The notes under the pieces: model-generated | Told to the model about the DNA's origin: nothing | What the model saw: only the letters and a program-made list of their open reading frames with translations | Databases searched by the model: none | From: Craurococcus roseus | Lineage (GTDB): Bacteria > Pseudomonadota > Alphaproteobacteria > Acetobacterales > Acetobacteraceae | Length of the DNA: 48,550 bases | Direction: 5' to 3' | Assembly (NCBI RefSeq): GCF_039523795.1 | Contig: NZ_BAAAFZ010000027.1 | Coordinates: 1 to 48,550, forward strand | Shown here: positions 41,021-48,550 of the stretch, one piece after another | Layout of the letters: every line of letters starts with the position of its first letter | Position numbering within the stretch: position 1 is the first letter of the stretch | Translations under genes and position numbers: made by a program

Positions 41021-41997
41021 TCACCCGCCGTTCAGGATCGCGGCGCAGGCCGCCGGCAGGGGCGGCGGCGGCGGGGCCGAGGGGCGCGGCGGCGGTTGCC
41101 GCGCTTCGGGCGTGAGCCACCAGTCGAGGGAGGCGTCGCAGCCGTCCGCGGGCGGCGGCGGCGGCGCGTCCCGGCACTCCGTTTGCCCGGCCGGGCAGCG
41201 CAGGCGCACGTGCATGTGGGAATCGTGGCCGCGCCACGGCCGGACGCGGCGGAGCCAGGGGGCGCCGGCCTCAGCGCGGCACAACTCGCGCTTGATGGCG
41301 TGGTTGACCAGCACCCGGTCCACCGCCGGCGACTCCGCCGCCAAGCGGATGAGTGTTGCGTGCCCCGGACGCCATTGCGCTCGCGACACGCCGGTTTCGT
41401 CCGGCAGCACCAGGGACGCCACGCGCACGTCCTCCCGCGCGGCGGCGGGCGTGCGCCCTTTGGGCGACAGGTCGAGCCAGATGTCCACGTCCAGGCCGGT
41501 TTGGTGGCTGGCGTGGCCGTAGGGCATCGGTCCACCCCGCGGCTGCGCCATGTCGCCGATCCAAAGCTCGGGGAGGCCGCGCGCCCGTGCGGCGCCGGCG
41601 AAGTCCTGCACGAAGGCGAGCAGGGCGGGGTGGCCCCAGTTGCGGTTCCGGGACAAGCGCACCGCCTGCCAGCCCGGCCCGTCGGCCGGCAGAGGCTGCG
41701 CCCCGGCCAGGCAGCCGAGCGCCGGGCTGCCGACGACCCGGGCCGGCCCGGGCGCCGGCCCCGACACGGCCGCCCACCGGGCGGCGGCGCAGGACGCGGC
41801 GGCCGGCGGCGGTTGAGCGGCGCCGGCCGGCTCCGGTCCGGCGGCCTCGNNNNNNNNNNNNNNNNNNNNNNNNNNNNNNNNNNNNNNNNNNNNNNNNNNN
41901 NNNNNNNNNNNNNNGGCTGCTCCCCCTTCGCCGGCGACGGAGGGGCGCAGCCGGCGGCAAGGAGCATGGCGAGGGCGGTCGCCGCAGGGCGGATCAG
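41021..41997 (-). CDS. mepA: Penicillin-insensitive murein endopeptidase (MepA type), probable lipoprotein, contains gap
   Basis: MepA-type enzymes are zinc endopeptidases that cut D,D and L,D cross-links of peptidoglycan. The clear part (41021-41767, 248 residues) has GCLAGAQPLPADGPGWQAVR, the zinc motif MPYGHASHQTGLDVDIW, VLVNHAIKRELC and WRGHDSHMHVRLRCPAG. A proline-rich tail follows (APPPPPLP). The frame stays open upstream to the N run at 41850-41914. Beyond it LIRPAATALAMLLAAGCAPP is a good lipoprotein signal with lipobox LAAGC. I join them because the gap is short and the frames meet if its true length is a multiple of three. The best-placed start is a CTG at 41997 that overlaps the export gene's stop as CTGA. 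A separate short gene in the gap is less likely. Confidence 0.7.
41850..41914. other. Assembly gap (65 N) in the endopeptidase gene
   Basis: Sixty-five unknown bases separate the lipoprotein signal from the endopeptidase domain. The flanks are Pro/Ala-rich coding sequence (AAQPPPAAAS), so a collapsed low-complexity linker is likely. Confidence 0.95.
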
Positions 41998-42563
41998 AAG
42001 CGCCGCTCGAACACGGTCACGACATCGCCCGGTTGCAGCAAGGCTTCGCGGTTGGCGCGGTACTCCACCGGGCGGCCTTCCTCGTCGATCCGGGTGATCG
42101 AGACGTAATCGCGCACGGCGCGGTAGTTGAACCCGCCGGCCACCGCGACACCCGTGAGGGCCGTCATGCCGGGTTGGTACGGGAACTGGCCGCCCCGCTC
42201 CACTTGGCCGAGCACGAAGACGGGCCGGTACGAAATCACCTGCACGGACGCGCTCGGGTCGCGGAACAGGTTCTTCTGGCGCATCTCCTGTTCGATGGCG
42301 CGTTCCACCTCCGGCGTGGTGCGGCCGGCCGCGCGGATGGTGCCGACCAGCGGCAGGGCGATGGTGCCGGCGTCGGACACGCGGAACTCGCCGGTGAGGC
42401 GCGGGTCGTTGAAGACGGTCACGCGGACCTGGTCCTCGGGGCCGAGGCGGTAGGCGCTCTGCGTCGTTTGCGGCAGGGGCGGCAGGTTTCCGCCCGGCGA
42501 CGCGCACGCGGCCAAGGCGGAGGCCGTGATGAGCATCATTCCGAGGCGTCGGGATATCCGCAT
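41994..42563 (-). CDS. Polysaccharide export lipoprotein (Wza/GumB-like)
   Basis: This 189-residue protein resembles the outer-membrane polysaccharide exporters of the Wza/GumB/ExoF family, in a short form. A lipoprotein signal (RRLGMMLITASALAAC, lipobox LAAC) leads to the Poly_export domain (YRLGPEDQVRVTVFNDPRLTG, then GTIALPLVGTIRAAGRT). An SLBB domain follows (VFVLGQVERGGQFPYQPG, then TALTGVAVAGGFNYRA). It ends in LLQPGDVVTVFERRF. The start at 42563 gives the correct signal; an AGAGGA lies nine bases upstream. It is divergent from the Wzz/BY-kinase gene and its partner in export. The C-terminal membrane helix of full-length Wza is absent, as in GumB. Confidence 0.92.
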   Translation of the reverse strand: MRISRRLGMMLITASALAACASPGGNLPPLPQTTQSAYRLGPEDQVRVTVFNDPRLTGEFRVSDAGTIALPLVGTIRAAGRTTPEVERAIEQEMRQKNLFRDPSASVQVISYRPVFVLGQVERGGQFPYQPGMTALTGVAVAGGFNYRAVRDYVSITRIDEEGRPVEYRANREALLQPGDVVTVFERRF

Positions 42564-42799
42564 GGTTGAGCATCCTCTTCGGTGCACGTTGCAGTTCGGT
42601 CGCGGGAGTCGCACCGTCCGCCCTGTTTGCCAGAACGCGGACCGCGCGCACATTCGCGTTTCCTTGCGCAGGTGGTTCATCACGCCTTTTTTTGATCGCT
42701 TGCGGCGAGTTCGCCACGCCGTTTGTTGACCCGGGGCTGTTCTGCCCCTCAATTCCCGTGCTGCATTGCAGCGCGACAATCAAGGAAGACGATCGGCGA
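42564..42799. promoter_or_regulatory. Divergent control region of the exopolysaccharide locus
   Basis: This region separates the export and kinase genes. TTGACC at 42726-42731 is a candidate -35 box for the rightward genes. GGGGC-N6-GCCCC (42733-42748) forms a small hairpin. At 42760-42772 GCTGCATTGCAGC is a palindrome of the CTGC-N3-GCAG type known for PhaR. A TTTTTTT run (42685-42692 area) precedes them. Confidence 0.45.
42759..42771. promoter_or_regulatory. Near match to the phasin PhaR-type box
   Basis: TGCTGCATTGCAG read on the minus strand is CTGCAATGCAGCA. It matches TTGCAGTGCAGCA at 8844-8856 (phasin promoter) in 11 of 13 positions. It lies 28 bases before the kinase start, where a repressor would block. 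Confidence 0.4.
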
Positions 42800-45070
42800 A
42801 TGCTAGACAGACCGCTTGACTCCCGGGCGCCGGGCGATCGCCGGCCCAGCCTGCGGCAGGCCCCCGTCTCTAGCGAGTTGATCGAGCCGGAAGGTCTGAC
42901 GCTGACGGCGCTGCTCGCCGCCCTGCGGCGGCGGCGCTGGGTGTTGATCCTGTGCGCGCTGCTGTTCCCGGTGGTCGCCTTCATCGCGGCTCAGAACCTC
43001 ACGCCGCGGTACACCGCCACGACTTCGCTGATCTACGAAACACAGAGCTACCAAGGGCCGGTGCTCCAGGGCACTCTGTTGCCGGAAAGCACCACCGACG
43101 CCGTGATCGCCAGCCAAGTCGAGGTGATACGGAGCCTGTCGGTGATGCGCCGCGTCGCGCGGCAGTTCAATCTCGACGACCGGCCGGAATTCGCTTGGTG
43201 GCTGCGCGACGCCGAGCGCGCTTCGACGCCCTGGTACCGGTTGCGGGAGGCGCTCGCCCAACGCCTTTCGGCCGTGTCGCCGGACCTCGCCGAGCTGGTG
43301 GCGCCCAAGCCGGTGGCCGACACGCCGCCCAAGGAAAGGGCCGAGGTCCAGGCCGCCGAGGAGGCGCGCGACCGTTTGTTGGTGACGGTGCTGCGGAACT
43401 CGCGCGTGCTGCAGGTCCAGTTCACCTCCGAGGACCCGCAACTCGCCCGCGACGTGGCGAACATGGTCGCGCAGCTCTACACAGACGACCAGCTCGAGGC
43501 GAAGTTCAACGCGGTGCGCCGCGCCAACGACTACCTTGGCGGGCAGGTGCGGGACCTGCGGCAGGAGCTGCAACAAACCGAGCAGCAGATCGCCGCGCTC
43601 CGGGCCACGTCCGGCCTCCAGCGGGGCCAGGACCGCGAAGCGAGCATCGCGGCCGACCTGCTCAGGAAGCTGAACACCGATCTGACCGAGATGCGCAACC
43701 GCCAAGCCATCGCCGAGGCGAGGCTCGCCGCTGTGCGGTCTGGCAGCGGCGGCGACATCACGGCCCTCGGCGCCTCCAACCTCGTGCAGCAGCGTGCCAT
43801 CCTCGATGCCGCGCGGGCTAGGTTGCAGGGCCTGTCGTCCAACCTCGGCGACCGCCACCCCGACGTGGCCAGGGCGCGCACCGAGGTGAACGACGCCCAA
43901 CGGGCGGTGGCCGGCGAAACGACCCGCGTGGTCCAGGTCCTGCAAACCGAGGCCGCGGCCGCCGCGGCGAGCGTGCGCAGCCTGGAGGCGCAGCTCCGGG
44001 AACAAGAGGCGAAGGTCAACCAGAACCAAACCGCCGAAATCCAGATCAACGCGCTGGAGCGCTCCGCCGAAGCGCTCCGTTCGCTGCTGCGGCAGGTGCT
44101 GGAGCGGTCGCAGCTCACCGCGTCGCAGAGCGCGATCGAGAAGGCCGACGCGCGCGTCCTTTCCGTGGCGACCCTGCCCGGTGAGCCGAGCTTCCCCAAG
44201 ATCCCGCTGTTCGTCGCCGCGGCCGTGGTGCTCGGCGTGCTCTTCGGGCTCCTGGTGATCTGGTTCCTGGAGCAGGCGGACAGCACCATCCGGTCCGGCG
44301 ACGAGGTGCGCTCCGCCCTCGGCCTGCCGAACCTCGCGCTGGTGCCGATGCTCCGGCGCGGCCTGCTCGGGCGGCACCGCGTCGAGGATTACGTGGTGCG
44401 CAAGCCGCTGAGCCCCTTCGCGGAGAGCATGCGGACACTGCGCGCGGCGCTGTGGCTCGGCGCCGAGCCGCCGCGCGTGGTGGTCATCACCGCGGCGCGG
44501 CCGGGCGAGGGCAAGACCACCACCTCCGTCGCCCTGGCGCGCTCCGCCGCCATGAACGGCGAGCGCGTGCTGCTGATCGACTGCGACGTGCGGCAGCCCT
44601 CCTTGGGGCGGGTCTTCCGCGCCGAAGGGGCCGCTGGCGTGACCGACCTGCTGCTCGGGCAGGCGGTGCTGGAGCGGATCATCCGGCGCGACCACCTGTC
44701 CTCGCTCGATTACATCCCGGCCGGCGCGGCCGAGATCCACTCGCTCGGCTTGTTCATGTCCGAGGCGATGGCGGGGCTGCTCGACCGGGTGCGGCGCGAC
44801 TACGACCTGATCGTGCTGGACGCGCCGCCGGCGCTCGCCATGGCCGACGCCCGCGTGGTGGCGCGGCTGGCGGACGCGACGCTGCTGTGCGTGAAGTGGC
44901 GCGACACGCCGCGTTCGGTGGTGCGCAATTCCCTCGCCCTGCTCGAGGACGCGCACGCCCGGGTGGTGGGCGCGTGCCTGACGCAGGTGGACGCCAAGGT
45001 CCACGGGCGATCCGGTTACGCGGATGCAGAGGTCTACCACCCGCGCTATGGTGGATACTTCCGGGAATAG
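42800..45070 (+). CDS. Polysaccharide co-polymerase fused to BY-kinase (Wzz + Wzc type)
   Basis: This 756-residue inner-membrane protein controls chain length and export of exopolysaccharide. A Wzz domain starts at LTLTALLAALRRRRWVLIL (first membrane helix about 45-65). A long periplasmic coiled coil (about 230-450) and the second helix (IPLFVAAAVVLGVLFGLLVIW) follow. The C-terminal bacterial tyrosine kinase has Walker A ARPGEGKTT, Walker A' VLLIDCDVRQP and Walker B LIVLDAPPAL. It ends in a tyrosine cluster (GYADAEVYHPRYGGYFRE, four Tyr), the autophosphorylation site. It matches Wzc/ExoP. The start at 42800 has AAGGAA 12 bases upstream. galE follows after 12 bases and the gene is divergent from the export lipoprotein. 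Confidence 0.93.
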   Translation: MLDRPLDSRAPGDRRPSLRQAPVSSELIEPEGLTLTALLAALRRRRWVLILCALLFPVVAFIAAQNLTPRYTATTSLIYETQSYQGPVLQGTLLPESTTDAVIASQVEVIRSLSVMRRVARQFNLDDRPEFAWWLRDAERASTPWYRLREALAQRLSAVSPDLAELVAPKPVADTPPKERAEVQAAEEARDRLLVTVLRNSRVLQVQFTSEDPQLARDVANMVAQLYTDDQLEAKFNAVRRANDYLGGQVRDLRQELQQTEQQIAALRATSGLQRGQDREASIAADLLRKLNTDLTEMRNRQAIAEARLAAVRSGSGGDITALGASNLVQQRAILDAARARLQGLSSNLGDRHPDVARARTEVNDAQRAVAGETTRVVQVLQTEAAAAAASVRSLEAQLREQEAKVNQNQTAEIQINALERSAEALRSLLRQVLERSQLTASQSAIEKADARVLSVATLPGEPSFPKIPLFVAAAVVLGVLFGLLVIWFLEQADSTIRSGDEVRSALGLPNLALVPMLRRGLLGRHRVEDYVVRKPLSPFAESMRTLRAALWLGAEPPRVVVITAARPGEGKTTTSVALARSAAMNGERVLLIDCDVRQPSLGRVFRAEGAAGVTDLLLGQAVLERIIRRDHLSSLDYIPAGAAEIHSLGLFMSEAMAGLLDRVRRDYDLIVLDAPPALAMADARVVARLADATLLCVKWRDTPRSVVRNSLALLEDAHARVVGACLTQVDAKVHGRSGYADAEVYHPRYGGYFRE

Positions 45071-45082
45071 GACGGGAGCATC

Positions 45083-46087
45083 ATGGCTGGGGGCACTTAC
45101 CTCGTCACCGGGGGCGCCGGGTATGTCGGCAGCCACTTGGTGTTGGCGTTGGTGGAGCGCGGGGACAAGGTCGTCGTCCTGGACGACCTGCGGCAAGGGC
45201 ACCGGGACGCGCTGCCGCCAGGCGCCGAACTGGTGCGGGCGGACATCGCCGACCGGCGCGCCTTGGAAGAGGTGTTCGCCGGGTGGCGGTTCGACGCGGT
45301 GTTCCACTTCGCCGCGTTGTCGCTGGTCGGCGAGAGCATGCGCGAGCCGCTCCGCTACTGCGCAGAGAACGTCTCGAACAGCCTGCGGCTGGCAGAAGCG
45401 GCGGTGAAGGCGGGGTGCCTCCGCTTCGTGCTGTCCTCCACTGCGGCGCTGTTCGGCAACCCGGAGCGGACGCCGATCGACGAAGCGGCCAAGCTCGCGC
45501 CCACCAGCGCCTATGGCGACAGCAAGCTGATGGTGGAGCGCGGCCTCGACTGGGCCGACGGCGCGCACGGGCTGCGCTCGGCCTGCCTGCGCTACTTCAA
45601 CGCGGCCGGCGCCGACCCGAGCGGGCGCATCGGCGAGGACCACGAGCCGGAAACGCACCTCATCCCGCTGGCGATCGGCGCCGCGCTCGGCACGCGGCCG
45701 CCGCTCACCGTCTTCGGCACCGACTACCCGACGCCGGACGGCACCTGCGTCCGCGACTACGTCCACGTGACCGACCTCGCGGATGCGCATCTCCGCGTGC
45801 TGGAGCGGCTGGAGCACGGGAGCTGCCGCTACAACGTCGGCAGCGGCACGGGCTACTCGGTGCGCGAGGTGATCGAAGCGGTGGAGCGGGTCGGCGGACG
45901 CCCCGTGCCGCATCACTTCGGGGAGCGCAGGGCCGGCGACCCCGCCGTTCTTGTTGCTTCATCGCAGCGTTTGCGGGAAGACACCGGCTGGTCGCCCAAG
46001 CTCGGCGCGCTCGACGAGATCGTGCGCACGGCCTGGGCGTGGCACTCGGCGCATCCTCGCGGGTTCGACGACCGCAACAAGGCCTGA
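45083..46087 (+). CDS. galE: UDP-glucose 4-epimerase
   Basis: GalE interconverts UDP-glucose and UDP-galactose and supplies UDP-galactose for exopolysaccharide. The 334-residue protein has the NAD motif YLVTGGAGYVGSHLV, catalytic Ser-Thr in VLSSTAALFG and Tyr144-x-x-x-Lys148 in SAYGDSK. RYFNAAGADPSGRIGEDHEPETHLIP is the GalE-specific segment, followed by FGTDYPTPDGTCVRDYVHV. Length is normal. It lies 12 bases after the BY-kinase gene and one base before the next gene, so it is part of the same operon. Confidence 0.95.
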   Translation: MAGGTYLVTGGAGYVGSHLVLALVERGDKVVVLDDLRQGHRDALPPGAELVRADIADRRALEEVFAGWRFDAVFHFAALSLVGESMREPLRYCAENVSNSLRLAEAAVKAGCLRFVLSSTAALFGNPERTPIDEAAKLAPTSAYGDSKLMVERGLDWADGAHGLRSACLRYFNAAGADPSGRIGEDHEPETHLIPLAIGAALGTRPPLTVFGTDYPTPDGTCVRDYVHVTDLADAHLRVLERLEHGSCRYNVGSGTGYSVREVIEAVERVGGRPVPHHFGERRAGDPAVLVASSQRLREDTGWSPKLGALDEIVRTAWAWHSAHPRGFDDRNKA

Positions 46088-46088
46088 G

Positions 46089-47558
46089 ATGAACCAGATC
46101 CCGGCGCCGTTGGCCCTCCAGTCCGTTCCGCCCATGACGTCGGGCGCTGGCGGAGGGGGGCCTCCGGTGCCGGCGCCGCCGCGGGGTCCTGAGCGGCGGC
46201 CGGCCGCTCGGGCGGGCGCCGTGGCCTTGGCCGCGCTCATCCTGGTTTGGCCGGCGTTCTGGAACGGCTACCCGCTCGTTTTCGCCGACACCGGCACGTA
46301 CCTCGGCCAAGTCCTGCATGTGTACCTGGGCTGGGACCGGCCGCCCTTCTACAGCGTCTTCCTCCTCGCCACGCATTGGCGGTTGACGCTGTGGGGGTCG
46401 GTGCTGGCGCAGGGCTTGATCGTGGCGCATCTGTTGGGCGTCACCCTGCGGGTGCTGGGCCGCCCGAACCCCTGGCTGCTGCCCCCCGTCGCCCTTGCCC
46501 TTTCCGTCCTCACCGGCTTGCCCTGGACCGCGGCGCAACTCATCCCGGACGTCTTCACGGGCGTGCTGGTGCTGGCGCTTTGGCTGCTCGGCTTCAAGGC
46601 GGCGGCCCTGTCCACGGGGGAGCGCCTGTGGTTCGCCGTGCTGGCGGCCGCCTCCATCGCCTTCCACCAGAGCCACGTCCCCCTCGCGTTCGGCCTCGCG
46701 CTCTGCGGCGGCGCGCTGCTGCTGGCGGCGCGCGGGGCGCGCCCGGCGTTGCGCGGGGTGTTCCGCATGGCCGGGCCGGGCGTCCTCGCCGCTCTCGCGC
46801 TGGTCGCGGTGAACCTCATGGGGCACGGGCGCGCCTCCTTGTCGCCCTTCGGCCCCGTCTTCCTGGCGGCGCGGGTGATCTACGACGGCCCGGGCATGGA
46901 TTTCCTGCGCCGGGCCTGCCCGGAGGCGGGGTGGCGCGTTTGCGGGAGCCTCGGCCGCCTCGGGCCGTACCACAACGCCTTCCTGTGGGGAACGGACAGC
47001 CCGCTCTGGACGGAACTCGGCGGCCCCAAGGCCTGGGCGGCGGAGGCTTCCGAGGTCGTGTCCGCGGTGCTGCGCGACGCCCCCGGCGCCGTGGCCTTGG
47101 CCTTCGCCGCGAATTCCCTGGAGCAGTTCCGGATGGTGGGCACCGGCGACGGCGTCGAGCCCTGGCCCGGCGTGCCGGGCCCCGAGCCGCTCATCGCCCA
47201 GTTCTTCCCGCACGAACGGGACCTTTTCCTGGCCGCACGGCAGCAACGGGGGCTGCTGGTGCTCGACGCCGGGAGGTGGGCGCCCTTGCACCGTGTCGTG
47301 GCCCTTTTCGGCTTCCTGGCCCTGCTCGCCGTGCCCCTGCTGCTCCGGCGCCGTTTGGGCTCGGCCGGCGCCGCGCTGGTGGTGCTGGCGCTCGCGGCCG
47401 GCGTGGGGAACGCGGCCATCACCGGCGGCCTGTCCGGGCCGACGCCGCGCTACCAGGCGCGGCTCGCTTGGCTGTTCGCCTTCGCCCCGGCGGCGGTCGC
47501 GCTCGCCGCGCCGGGCTTGTCAGTCCGTCAAGCGGTCGAGCGGCGGCAGGCGGCGTAG
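46089..47558 (+). CDS. Multi-pass membrane protein of the exopolysaccharide locus
   Basis: I do not recognise a named family for this 489-residue protein. It has a disordered proline/glycine-rich start (about 1-40) and about ten hydrophobic helices. The luminal/periplasmic loop after helix 1 reads WNGYPLVFADTGTYLGQ, with acidic residues. That layout (Asp pair after the first helix) recalls GT-C glycosyltransferases, but I see no clear catalytic signature. The second half includes a soluble segment with two cysteines (CPEAGWRVCGS). It starts one base after galE, so it is translationally close to it. A role in transfer or modification of the polysaccharide is inferred from context only. Confidence 0.75.
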   Translation: MNQIPAPLALQSVPPMTSGAGGGGPPVPAPPRGPERRPAARAGAVALAALILVWPAFWNGYPLVFADTGTYLGQVLHVYLGWDRPPFYSVFLLATHWRLTLWGSVLAQGLIVAHLLGVTLRVLGRPNPWLLPPVALALSVLTGLPWTAAQLIPDVFTGVLVLALWLLGFKAAALSTGERLWFAVLAAASIAFHQSHVPLAFGLALCGGALLLAARGARPALRGVFRMAGPGVLAALALVAVNLMGHGRASLSPFGPVFLAARVIYDGPGMDFLRRACPEAGWRVCGSLGRLGPYHNAFLWGTDSPLWTELGGPKAWAAEASEVVSAVLRDAPGAVALAFAANSLEQFRMVGTGDGVEPWPGVPGPEPLIAQFFPHERDLFLAARQQRGLLVLDAGRWAPLHRVVALFGFLALLAVPLLLRRRLGSAGAALVVLALAAGVGNAAITGGLSGPTPRYQARLAWLFAFAPAAVALAAPGLSVRQAVERRQAA

Positions 47559-48550
47559 CAGGAGCGCCTTCACCAGGATCGGCAGCGCCAGCCCGGCCGC
47601 GGTGAGGACGACGACGTGGACCGGGAAGGCCTCCTCGGTCCAACCCACGCCCGTCGCTATCAGCAGCGCTTTGGCGAAGCCGATGGCCAGCGTGTTGAAC
47701 AGGTAAATGGCCATCGCGTAGCGGCCGAGGACCAGCGGCCAGCCCCAGCCCGAGACGGGCGGCAGCCGGACGAGGCCGTGCAGGGCGGGGACGCACAGCA
47801 GCCCGCAGGCGAGCAGCGCGGCGCGCTCGCCCATCCACCCGGCGACCGCGAGGCCGATGGCGGTGGCGAAGGCCGCCCACCACAGGGGTTGCAGGCGCTC
47901 GAACAGGGGCAGCAGGCGGTCCTGCCGCTCGGCCACCCAGGCGCCGGCGGCGAAGAACACGAAGTGGCTCGCCAAGCGGTCGAGGTAGGCGGCGGGCGGC
48001 ACCTCCACCGCTTGCAGGACCAAGCCCAGCGCGACGAGGCCGGTGGTGCCGACGCCGAAGCGCAGCAGCGGCACGGCAAGCACCGTGCTCAGGAACAGGA
48101 CGAGCAGGTACCAGACGGTGACGGCAGGGCTCTGTCCGGTGGTCCAGAACAGATCGCGCAGCCCGGTCCAGAGGCCCTCCGGCCGGTTGTCCACGTGGAC
48201 AACCTGCATGGCGACCAGCTTGGCCGCCAGGATGAACAGGCCGAGGCCGAAAAAGGGGACCAGCAGCCGCACCGCCCGGCCGCGGAGGACGCGCGGCCAG
48301 TCGGCCGGCGCCGACCTGTGCAGCCCGGTCAGCACCACCACGGTGCCGCTCAGGTACAGGAAGAAGGGCATGTGGAAGCGGTAGACCGCGTAGCGGAACG
48401 GCTCGTACCACTCCACGCCCGGCGGTTGGTCGCGGGCGACGATGTGGCCGAGCACCACGAGCAGGATGGCGATGCCCTTGGCGCGGTCCAGGTCGAGGCG
48501 GCGCGCGCGGGGCCGGGCCGCGGGCGGGGCCTCGGCCGGCGCGGCCGGGA
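47520..48550 (-). CDS. Acyltransferase 3 family membrane protein (ExoZ-like), 5' end outside window
   Basis: This integral membrane protein belongs to the acyltransferase 3 family, which acetylates or succinylates polysaccharides. The family opening RLDLDRAKGIAILLVVLGHI is present with the catalytic-region His. FHMPFFLYLSGTVVVL with its His, and the arginine-rich RGRAVRLLVPFF loop, follow. About nine further helices can be seen. The N-terminus continues past 48550, so the start is not in the window. Its last 39 bases overlap the end of the convergent membrane protein gene. It probably decorates the exopolysaccharide made by this locus. Confidence 0.88.
   Translation of the reverse strand, partial: PAAPAEAPPAARPRARRLDLDRAKGIAILLVVLGHIVARDQPPGVEWYEPFRYAVYRFHMPFFLYLSGTVVVLTGLHRSAPADWPRVLRGRAVRLLVPFFGLGLFILAAKLVAMQVVHVDNRPEGLWTGLRDLFWTTGQSPAVTVWYLLVLFLSTVLAVPLLRFGVGTTGLVALGLVLQAVEVPPAAYLDRLASHFVFFAAGAWVAERQDRLLPLFERLQPLWWAAFATAIGLAVAGWMGERAALLACGLLCVPALHGLVRLPPVSGWGWPLVLGRYAMAIYLFNTLAIGFAKALLIATGVGWTEEAFPVHVVVLTAAGLALPILVKALLLRRLPPLDRLTD

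Noticed and set aside
42803..45916. Minus-strand open frame of 1037 codons
   Set aside because: It is antisense to the BY-kinase and galE genes, which have full domain support.

Overview
The window is very GC-rich DNA (roughly three quarters G+C by eye) from an alphaproteobacterium. A Roseomonas-like member of the Acetobacteraceae fits best. The reasons are a DUF1127 protein, a phasin behind PhaR-type boxes, clpS-clpA, two Bug/TctC-type solute-binding proteins, DUF2066, a Flp-type pilin and abundant SDR/LLM/DUF genes. The genus is an inference. It is draft sequence with three ambiguous stretches (7 N at 1202-1208, one N at 15924, 65 N at 41850-41914), and each lies inside a gene. I see no rRNA, tRNA, CRISPR array, transposase or phage gene.

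Layout. 35-4908: nucleotidyltransferase, GNAT acetyltransferase, a small secreted protein, DUF1127, and a SAM methyltransferase divergent from a winged-helix/hydrolase fusion. 5042-8702: AraC regulator with upstream repeats, a D-threonine aldolase-type enzyme, and a D,D-carboxypeptidase with a visible promoter and terminator. 8788-13050: phasin with its operator, clpS, clpA, and an AhpD-like protein. 13070-17944: putative lipoprotein esterase, PPK2, and a benzoylformate decarboxylase translationally coupled to a Bug-type binding protein. 18036-24162: mutY convergent with and deeply overlapping a DUF2066 gene, a hydrolase, a small disordered protein, DUF167, and an LLM oxidoreductase divergent from an MFS transporter across two strong palindromes. 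24163-27045: a repeat-bearing spacer, an RTX-repeat protein and a DUF1028 protein. 27124-31883: Bug protein, NUDIX hydrolase, TetR/GST pair with shared operators, and a HAD dehalogenase coupled to a PEP-mutase/isocitrate-lyase enzyme. 32030-35724: an orphan Flp pilin, an NTF2-like protein, and a histidine kinase - KaiC-like ATPase - response regulator operon. 35795-38746: LLM oxidoreductase and two SDRs. 38834-41997: three cell-wall enzymes (L,D-transpeptidase, DUF882 peptidase, MepA-like endopeptidase). 41994-48550: an exopolysaccharide locus (Wza-like export lipoprotein, Wzz/BY-kinase, GalE, membrane protein, acyltransferase) that runs off the end.

How the genes fit together. The kinase-KaiC-receiver operon looks like a self-contained signalling module without KaiA or KaiB. 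The phasin operator has a near match between the divergent exopolysaccharide genes, which suggests, but does not prove, joint control of carbon storage and polysaccharide export. The benzoylformate decarboxylase and its coupled binding protein look like an uptake-and-catabolism pair for an aromatic 2-oxo acid. Two lipoprotein genes appear to have CTG as their best-placed start, each overlapping the upstream stop codon as CTGA.
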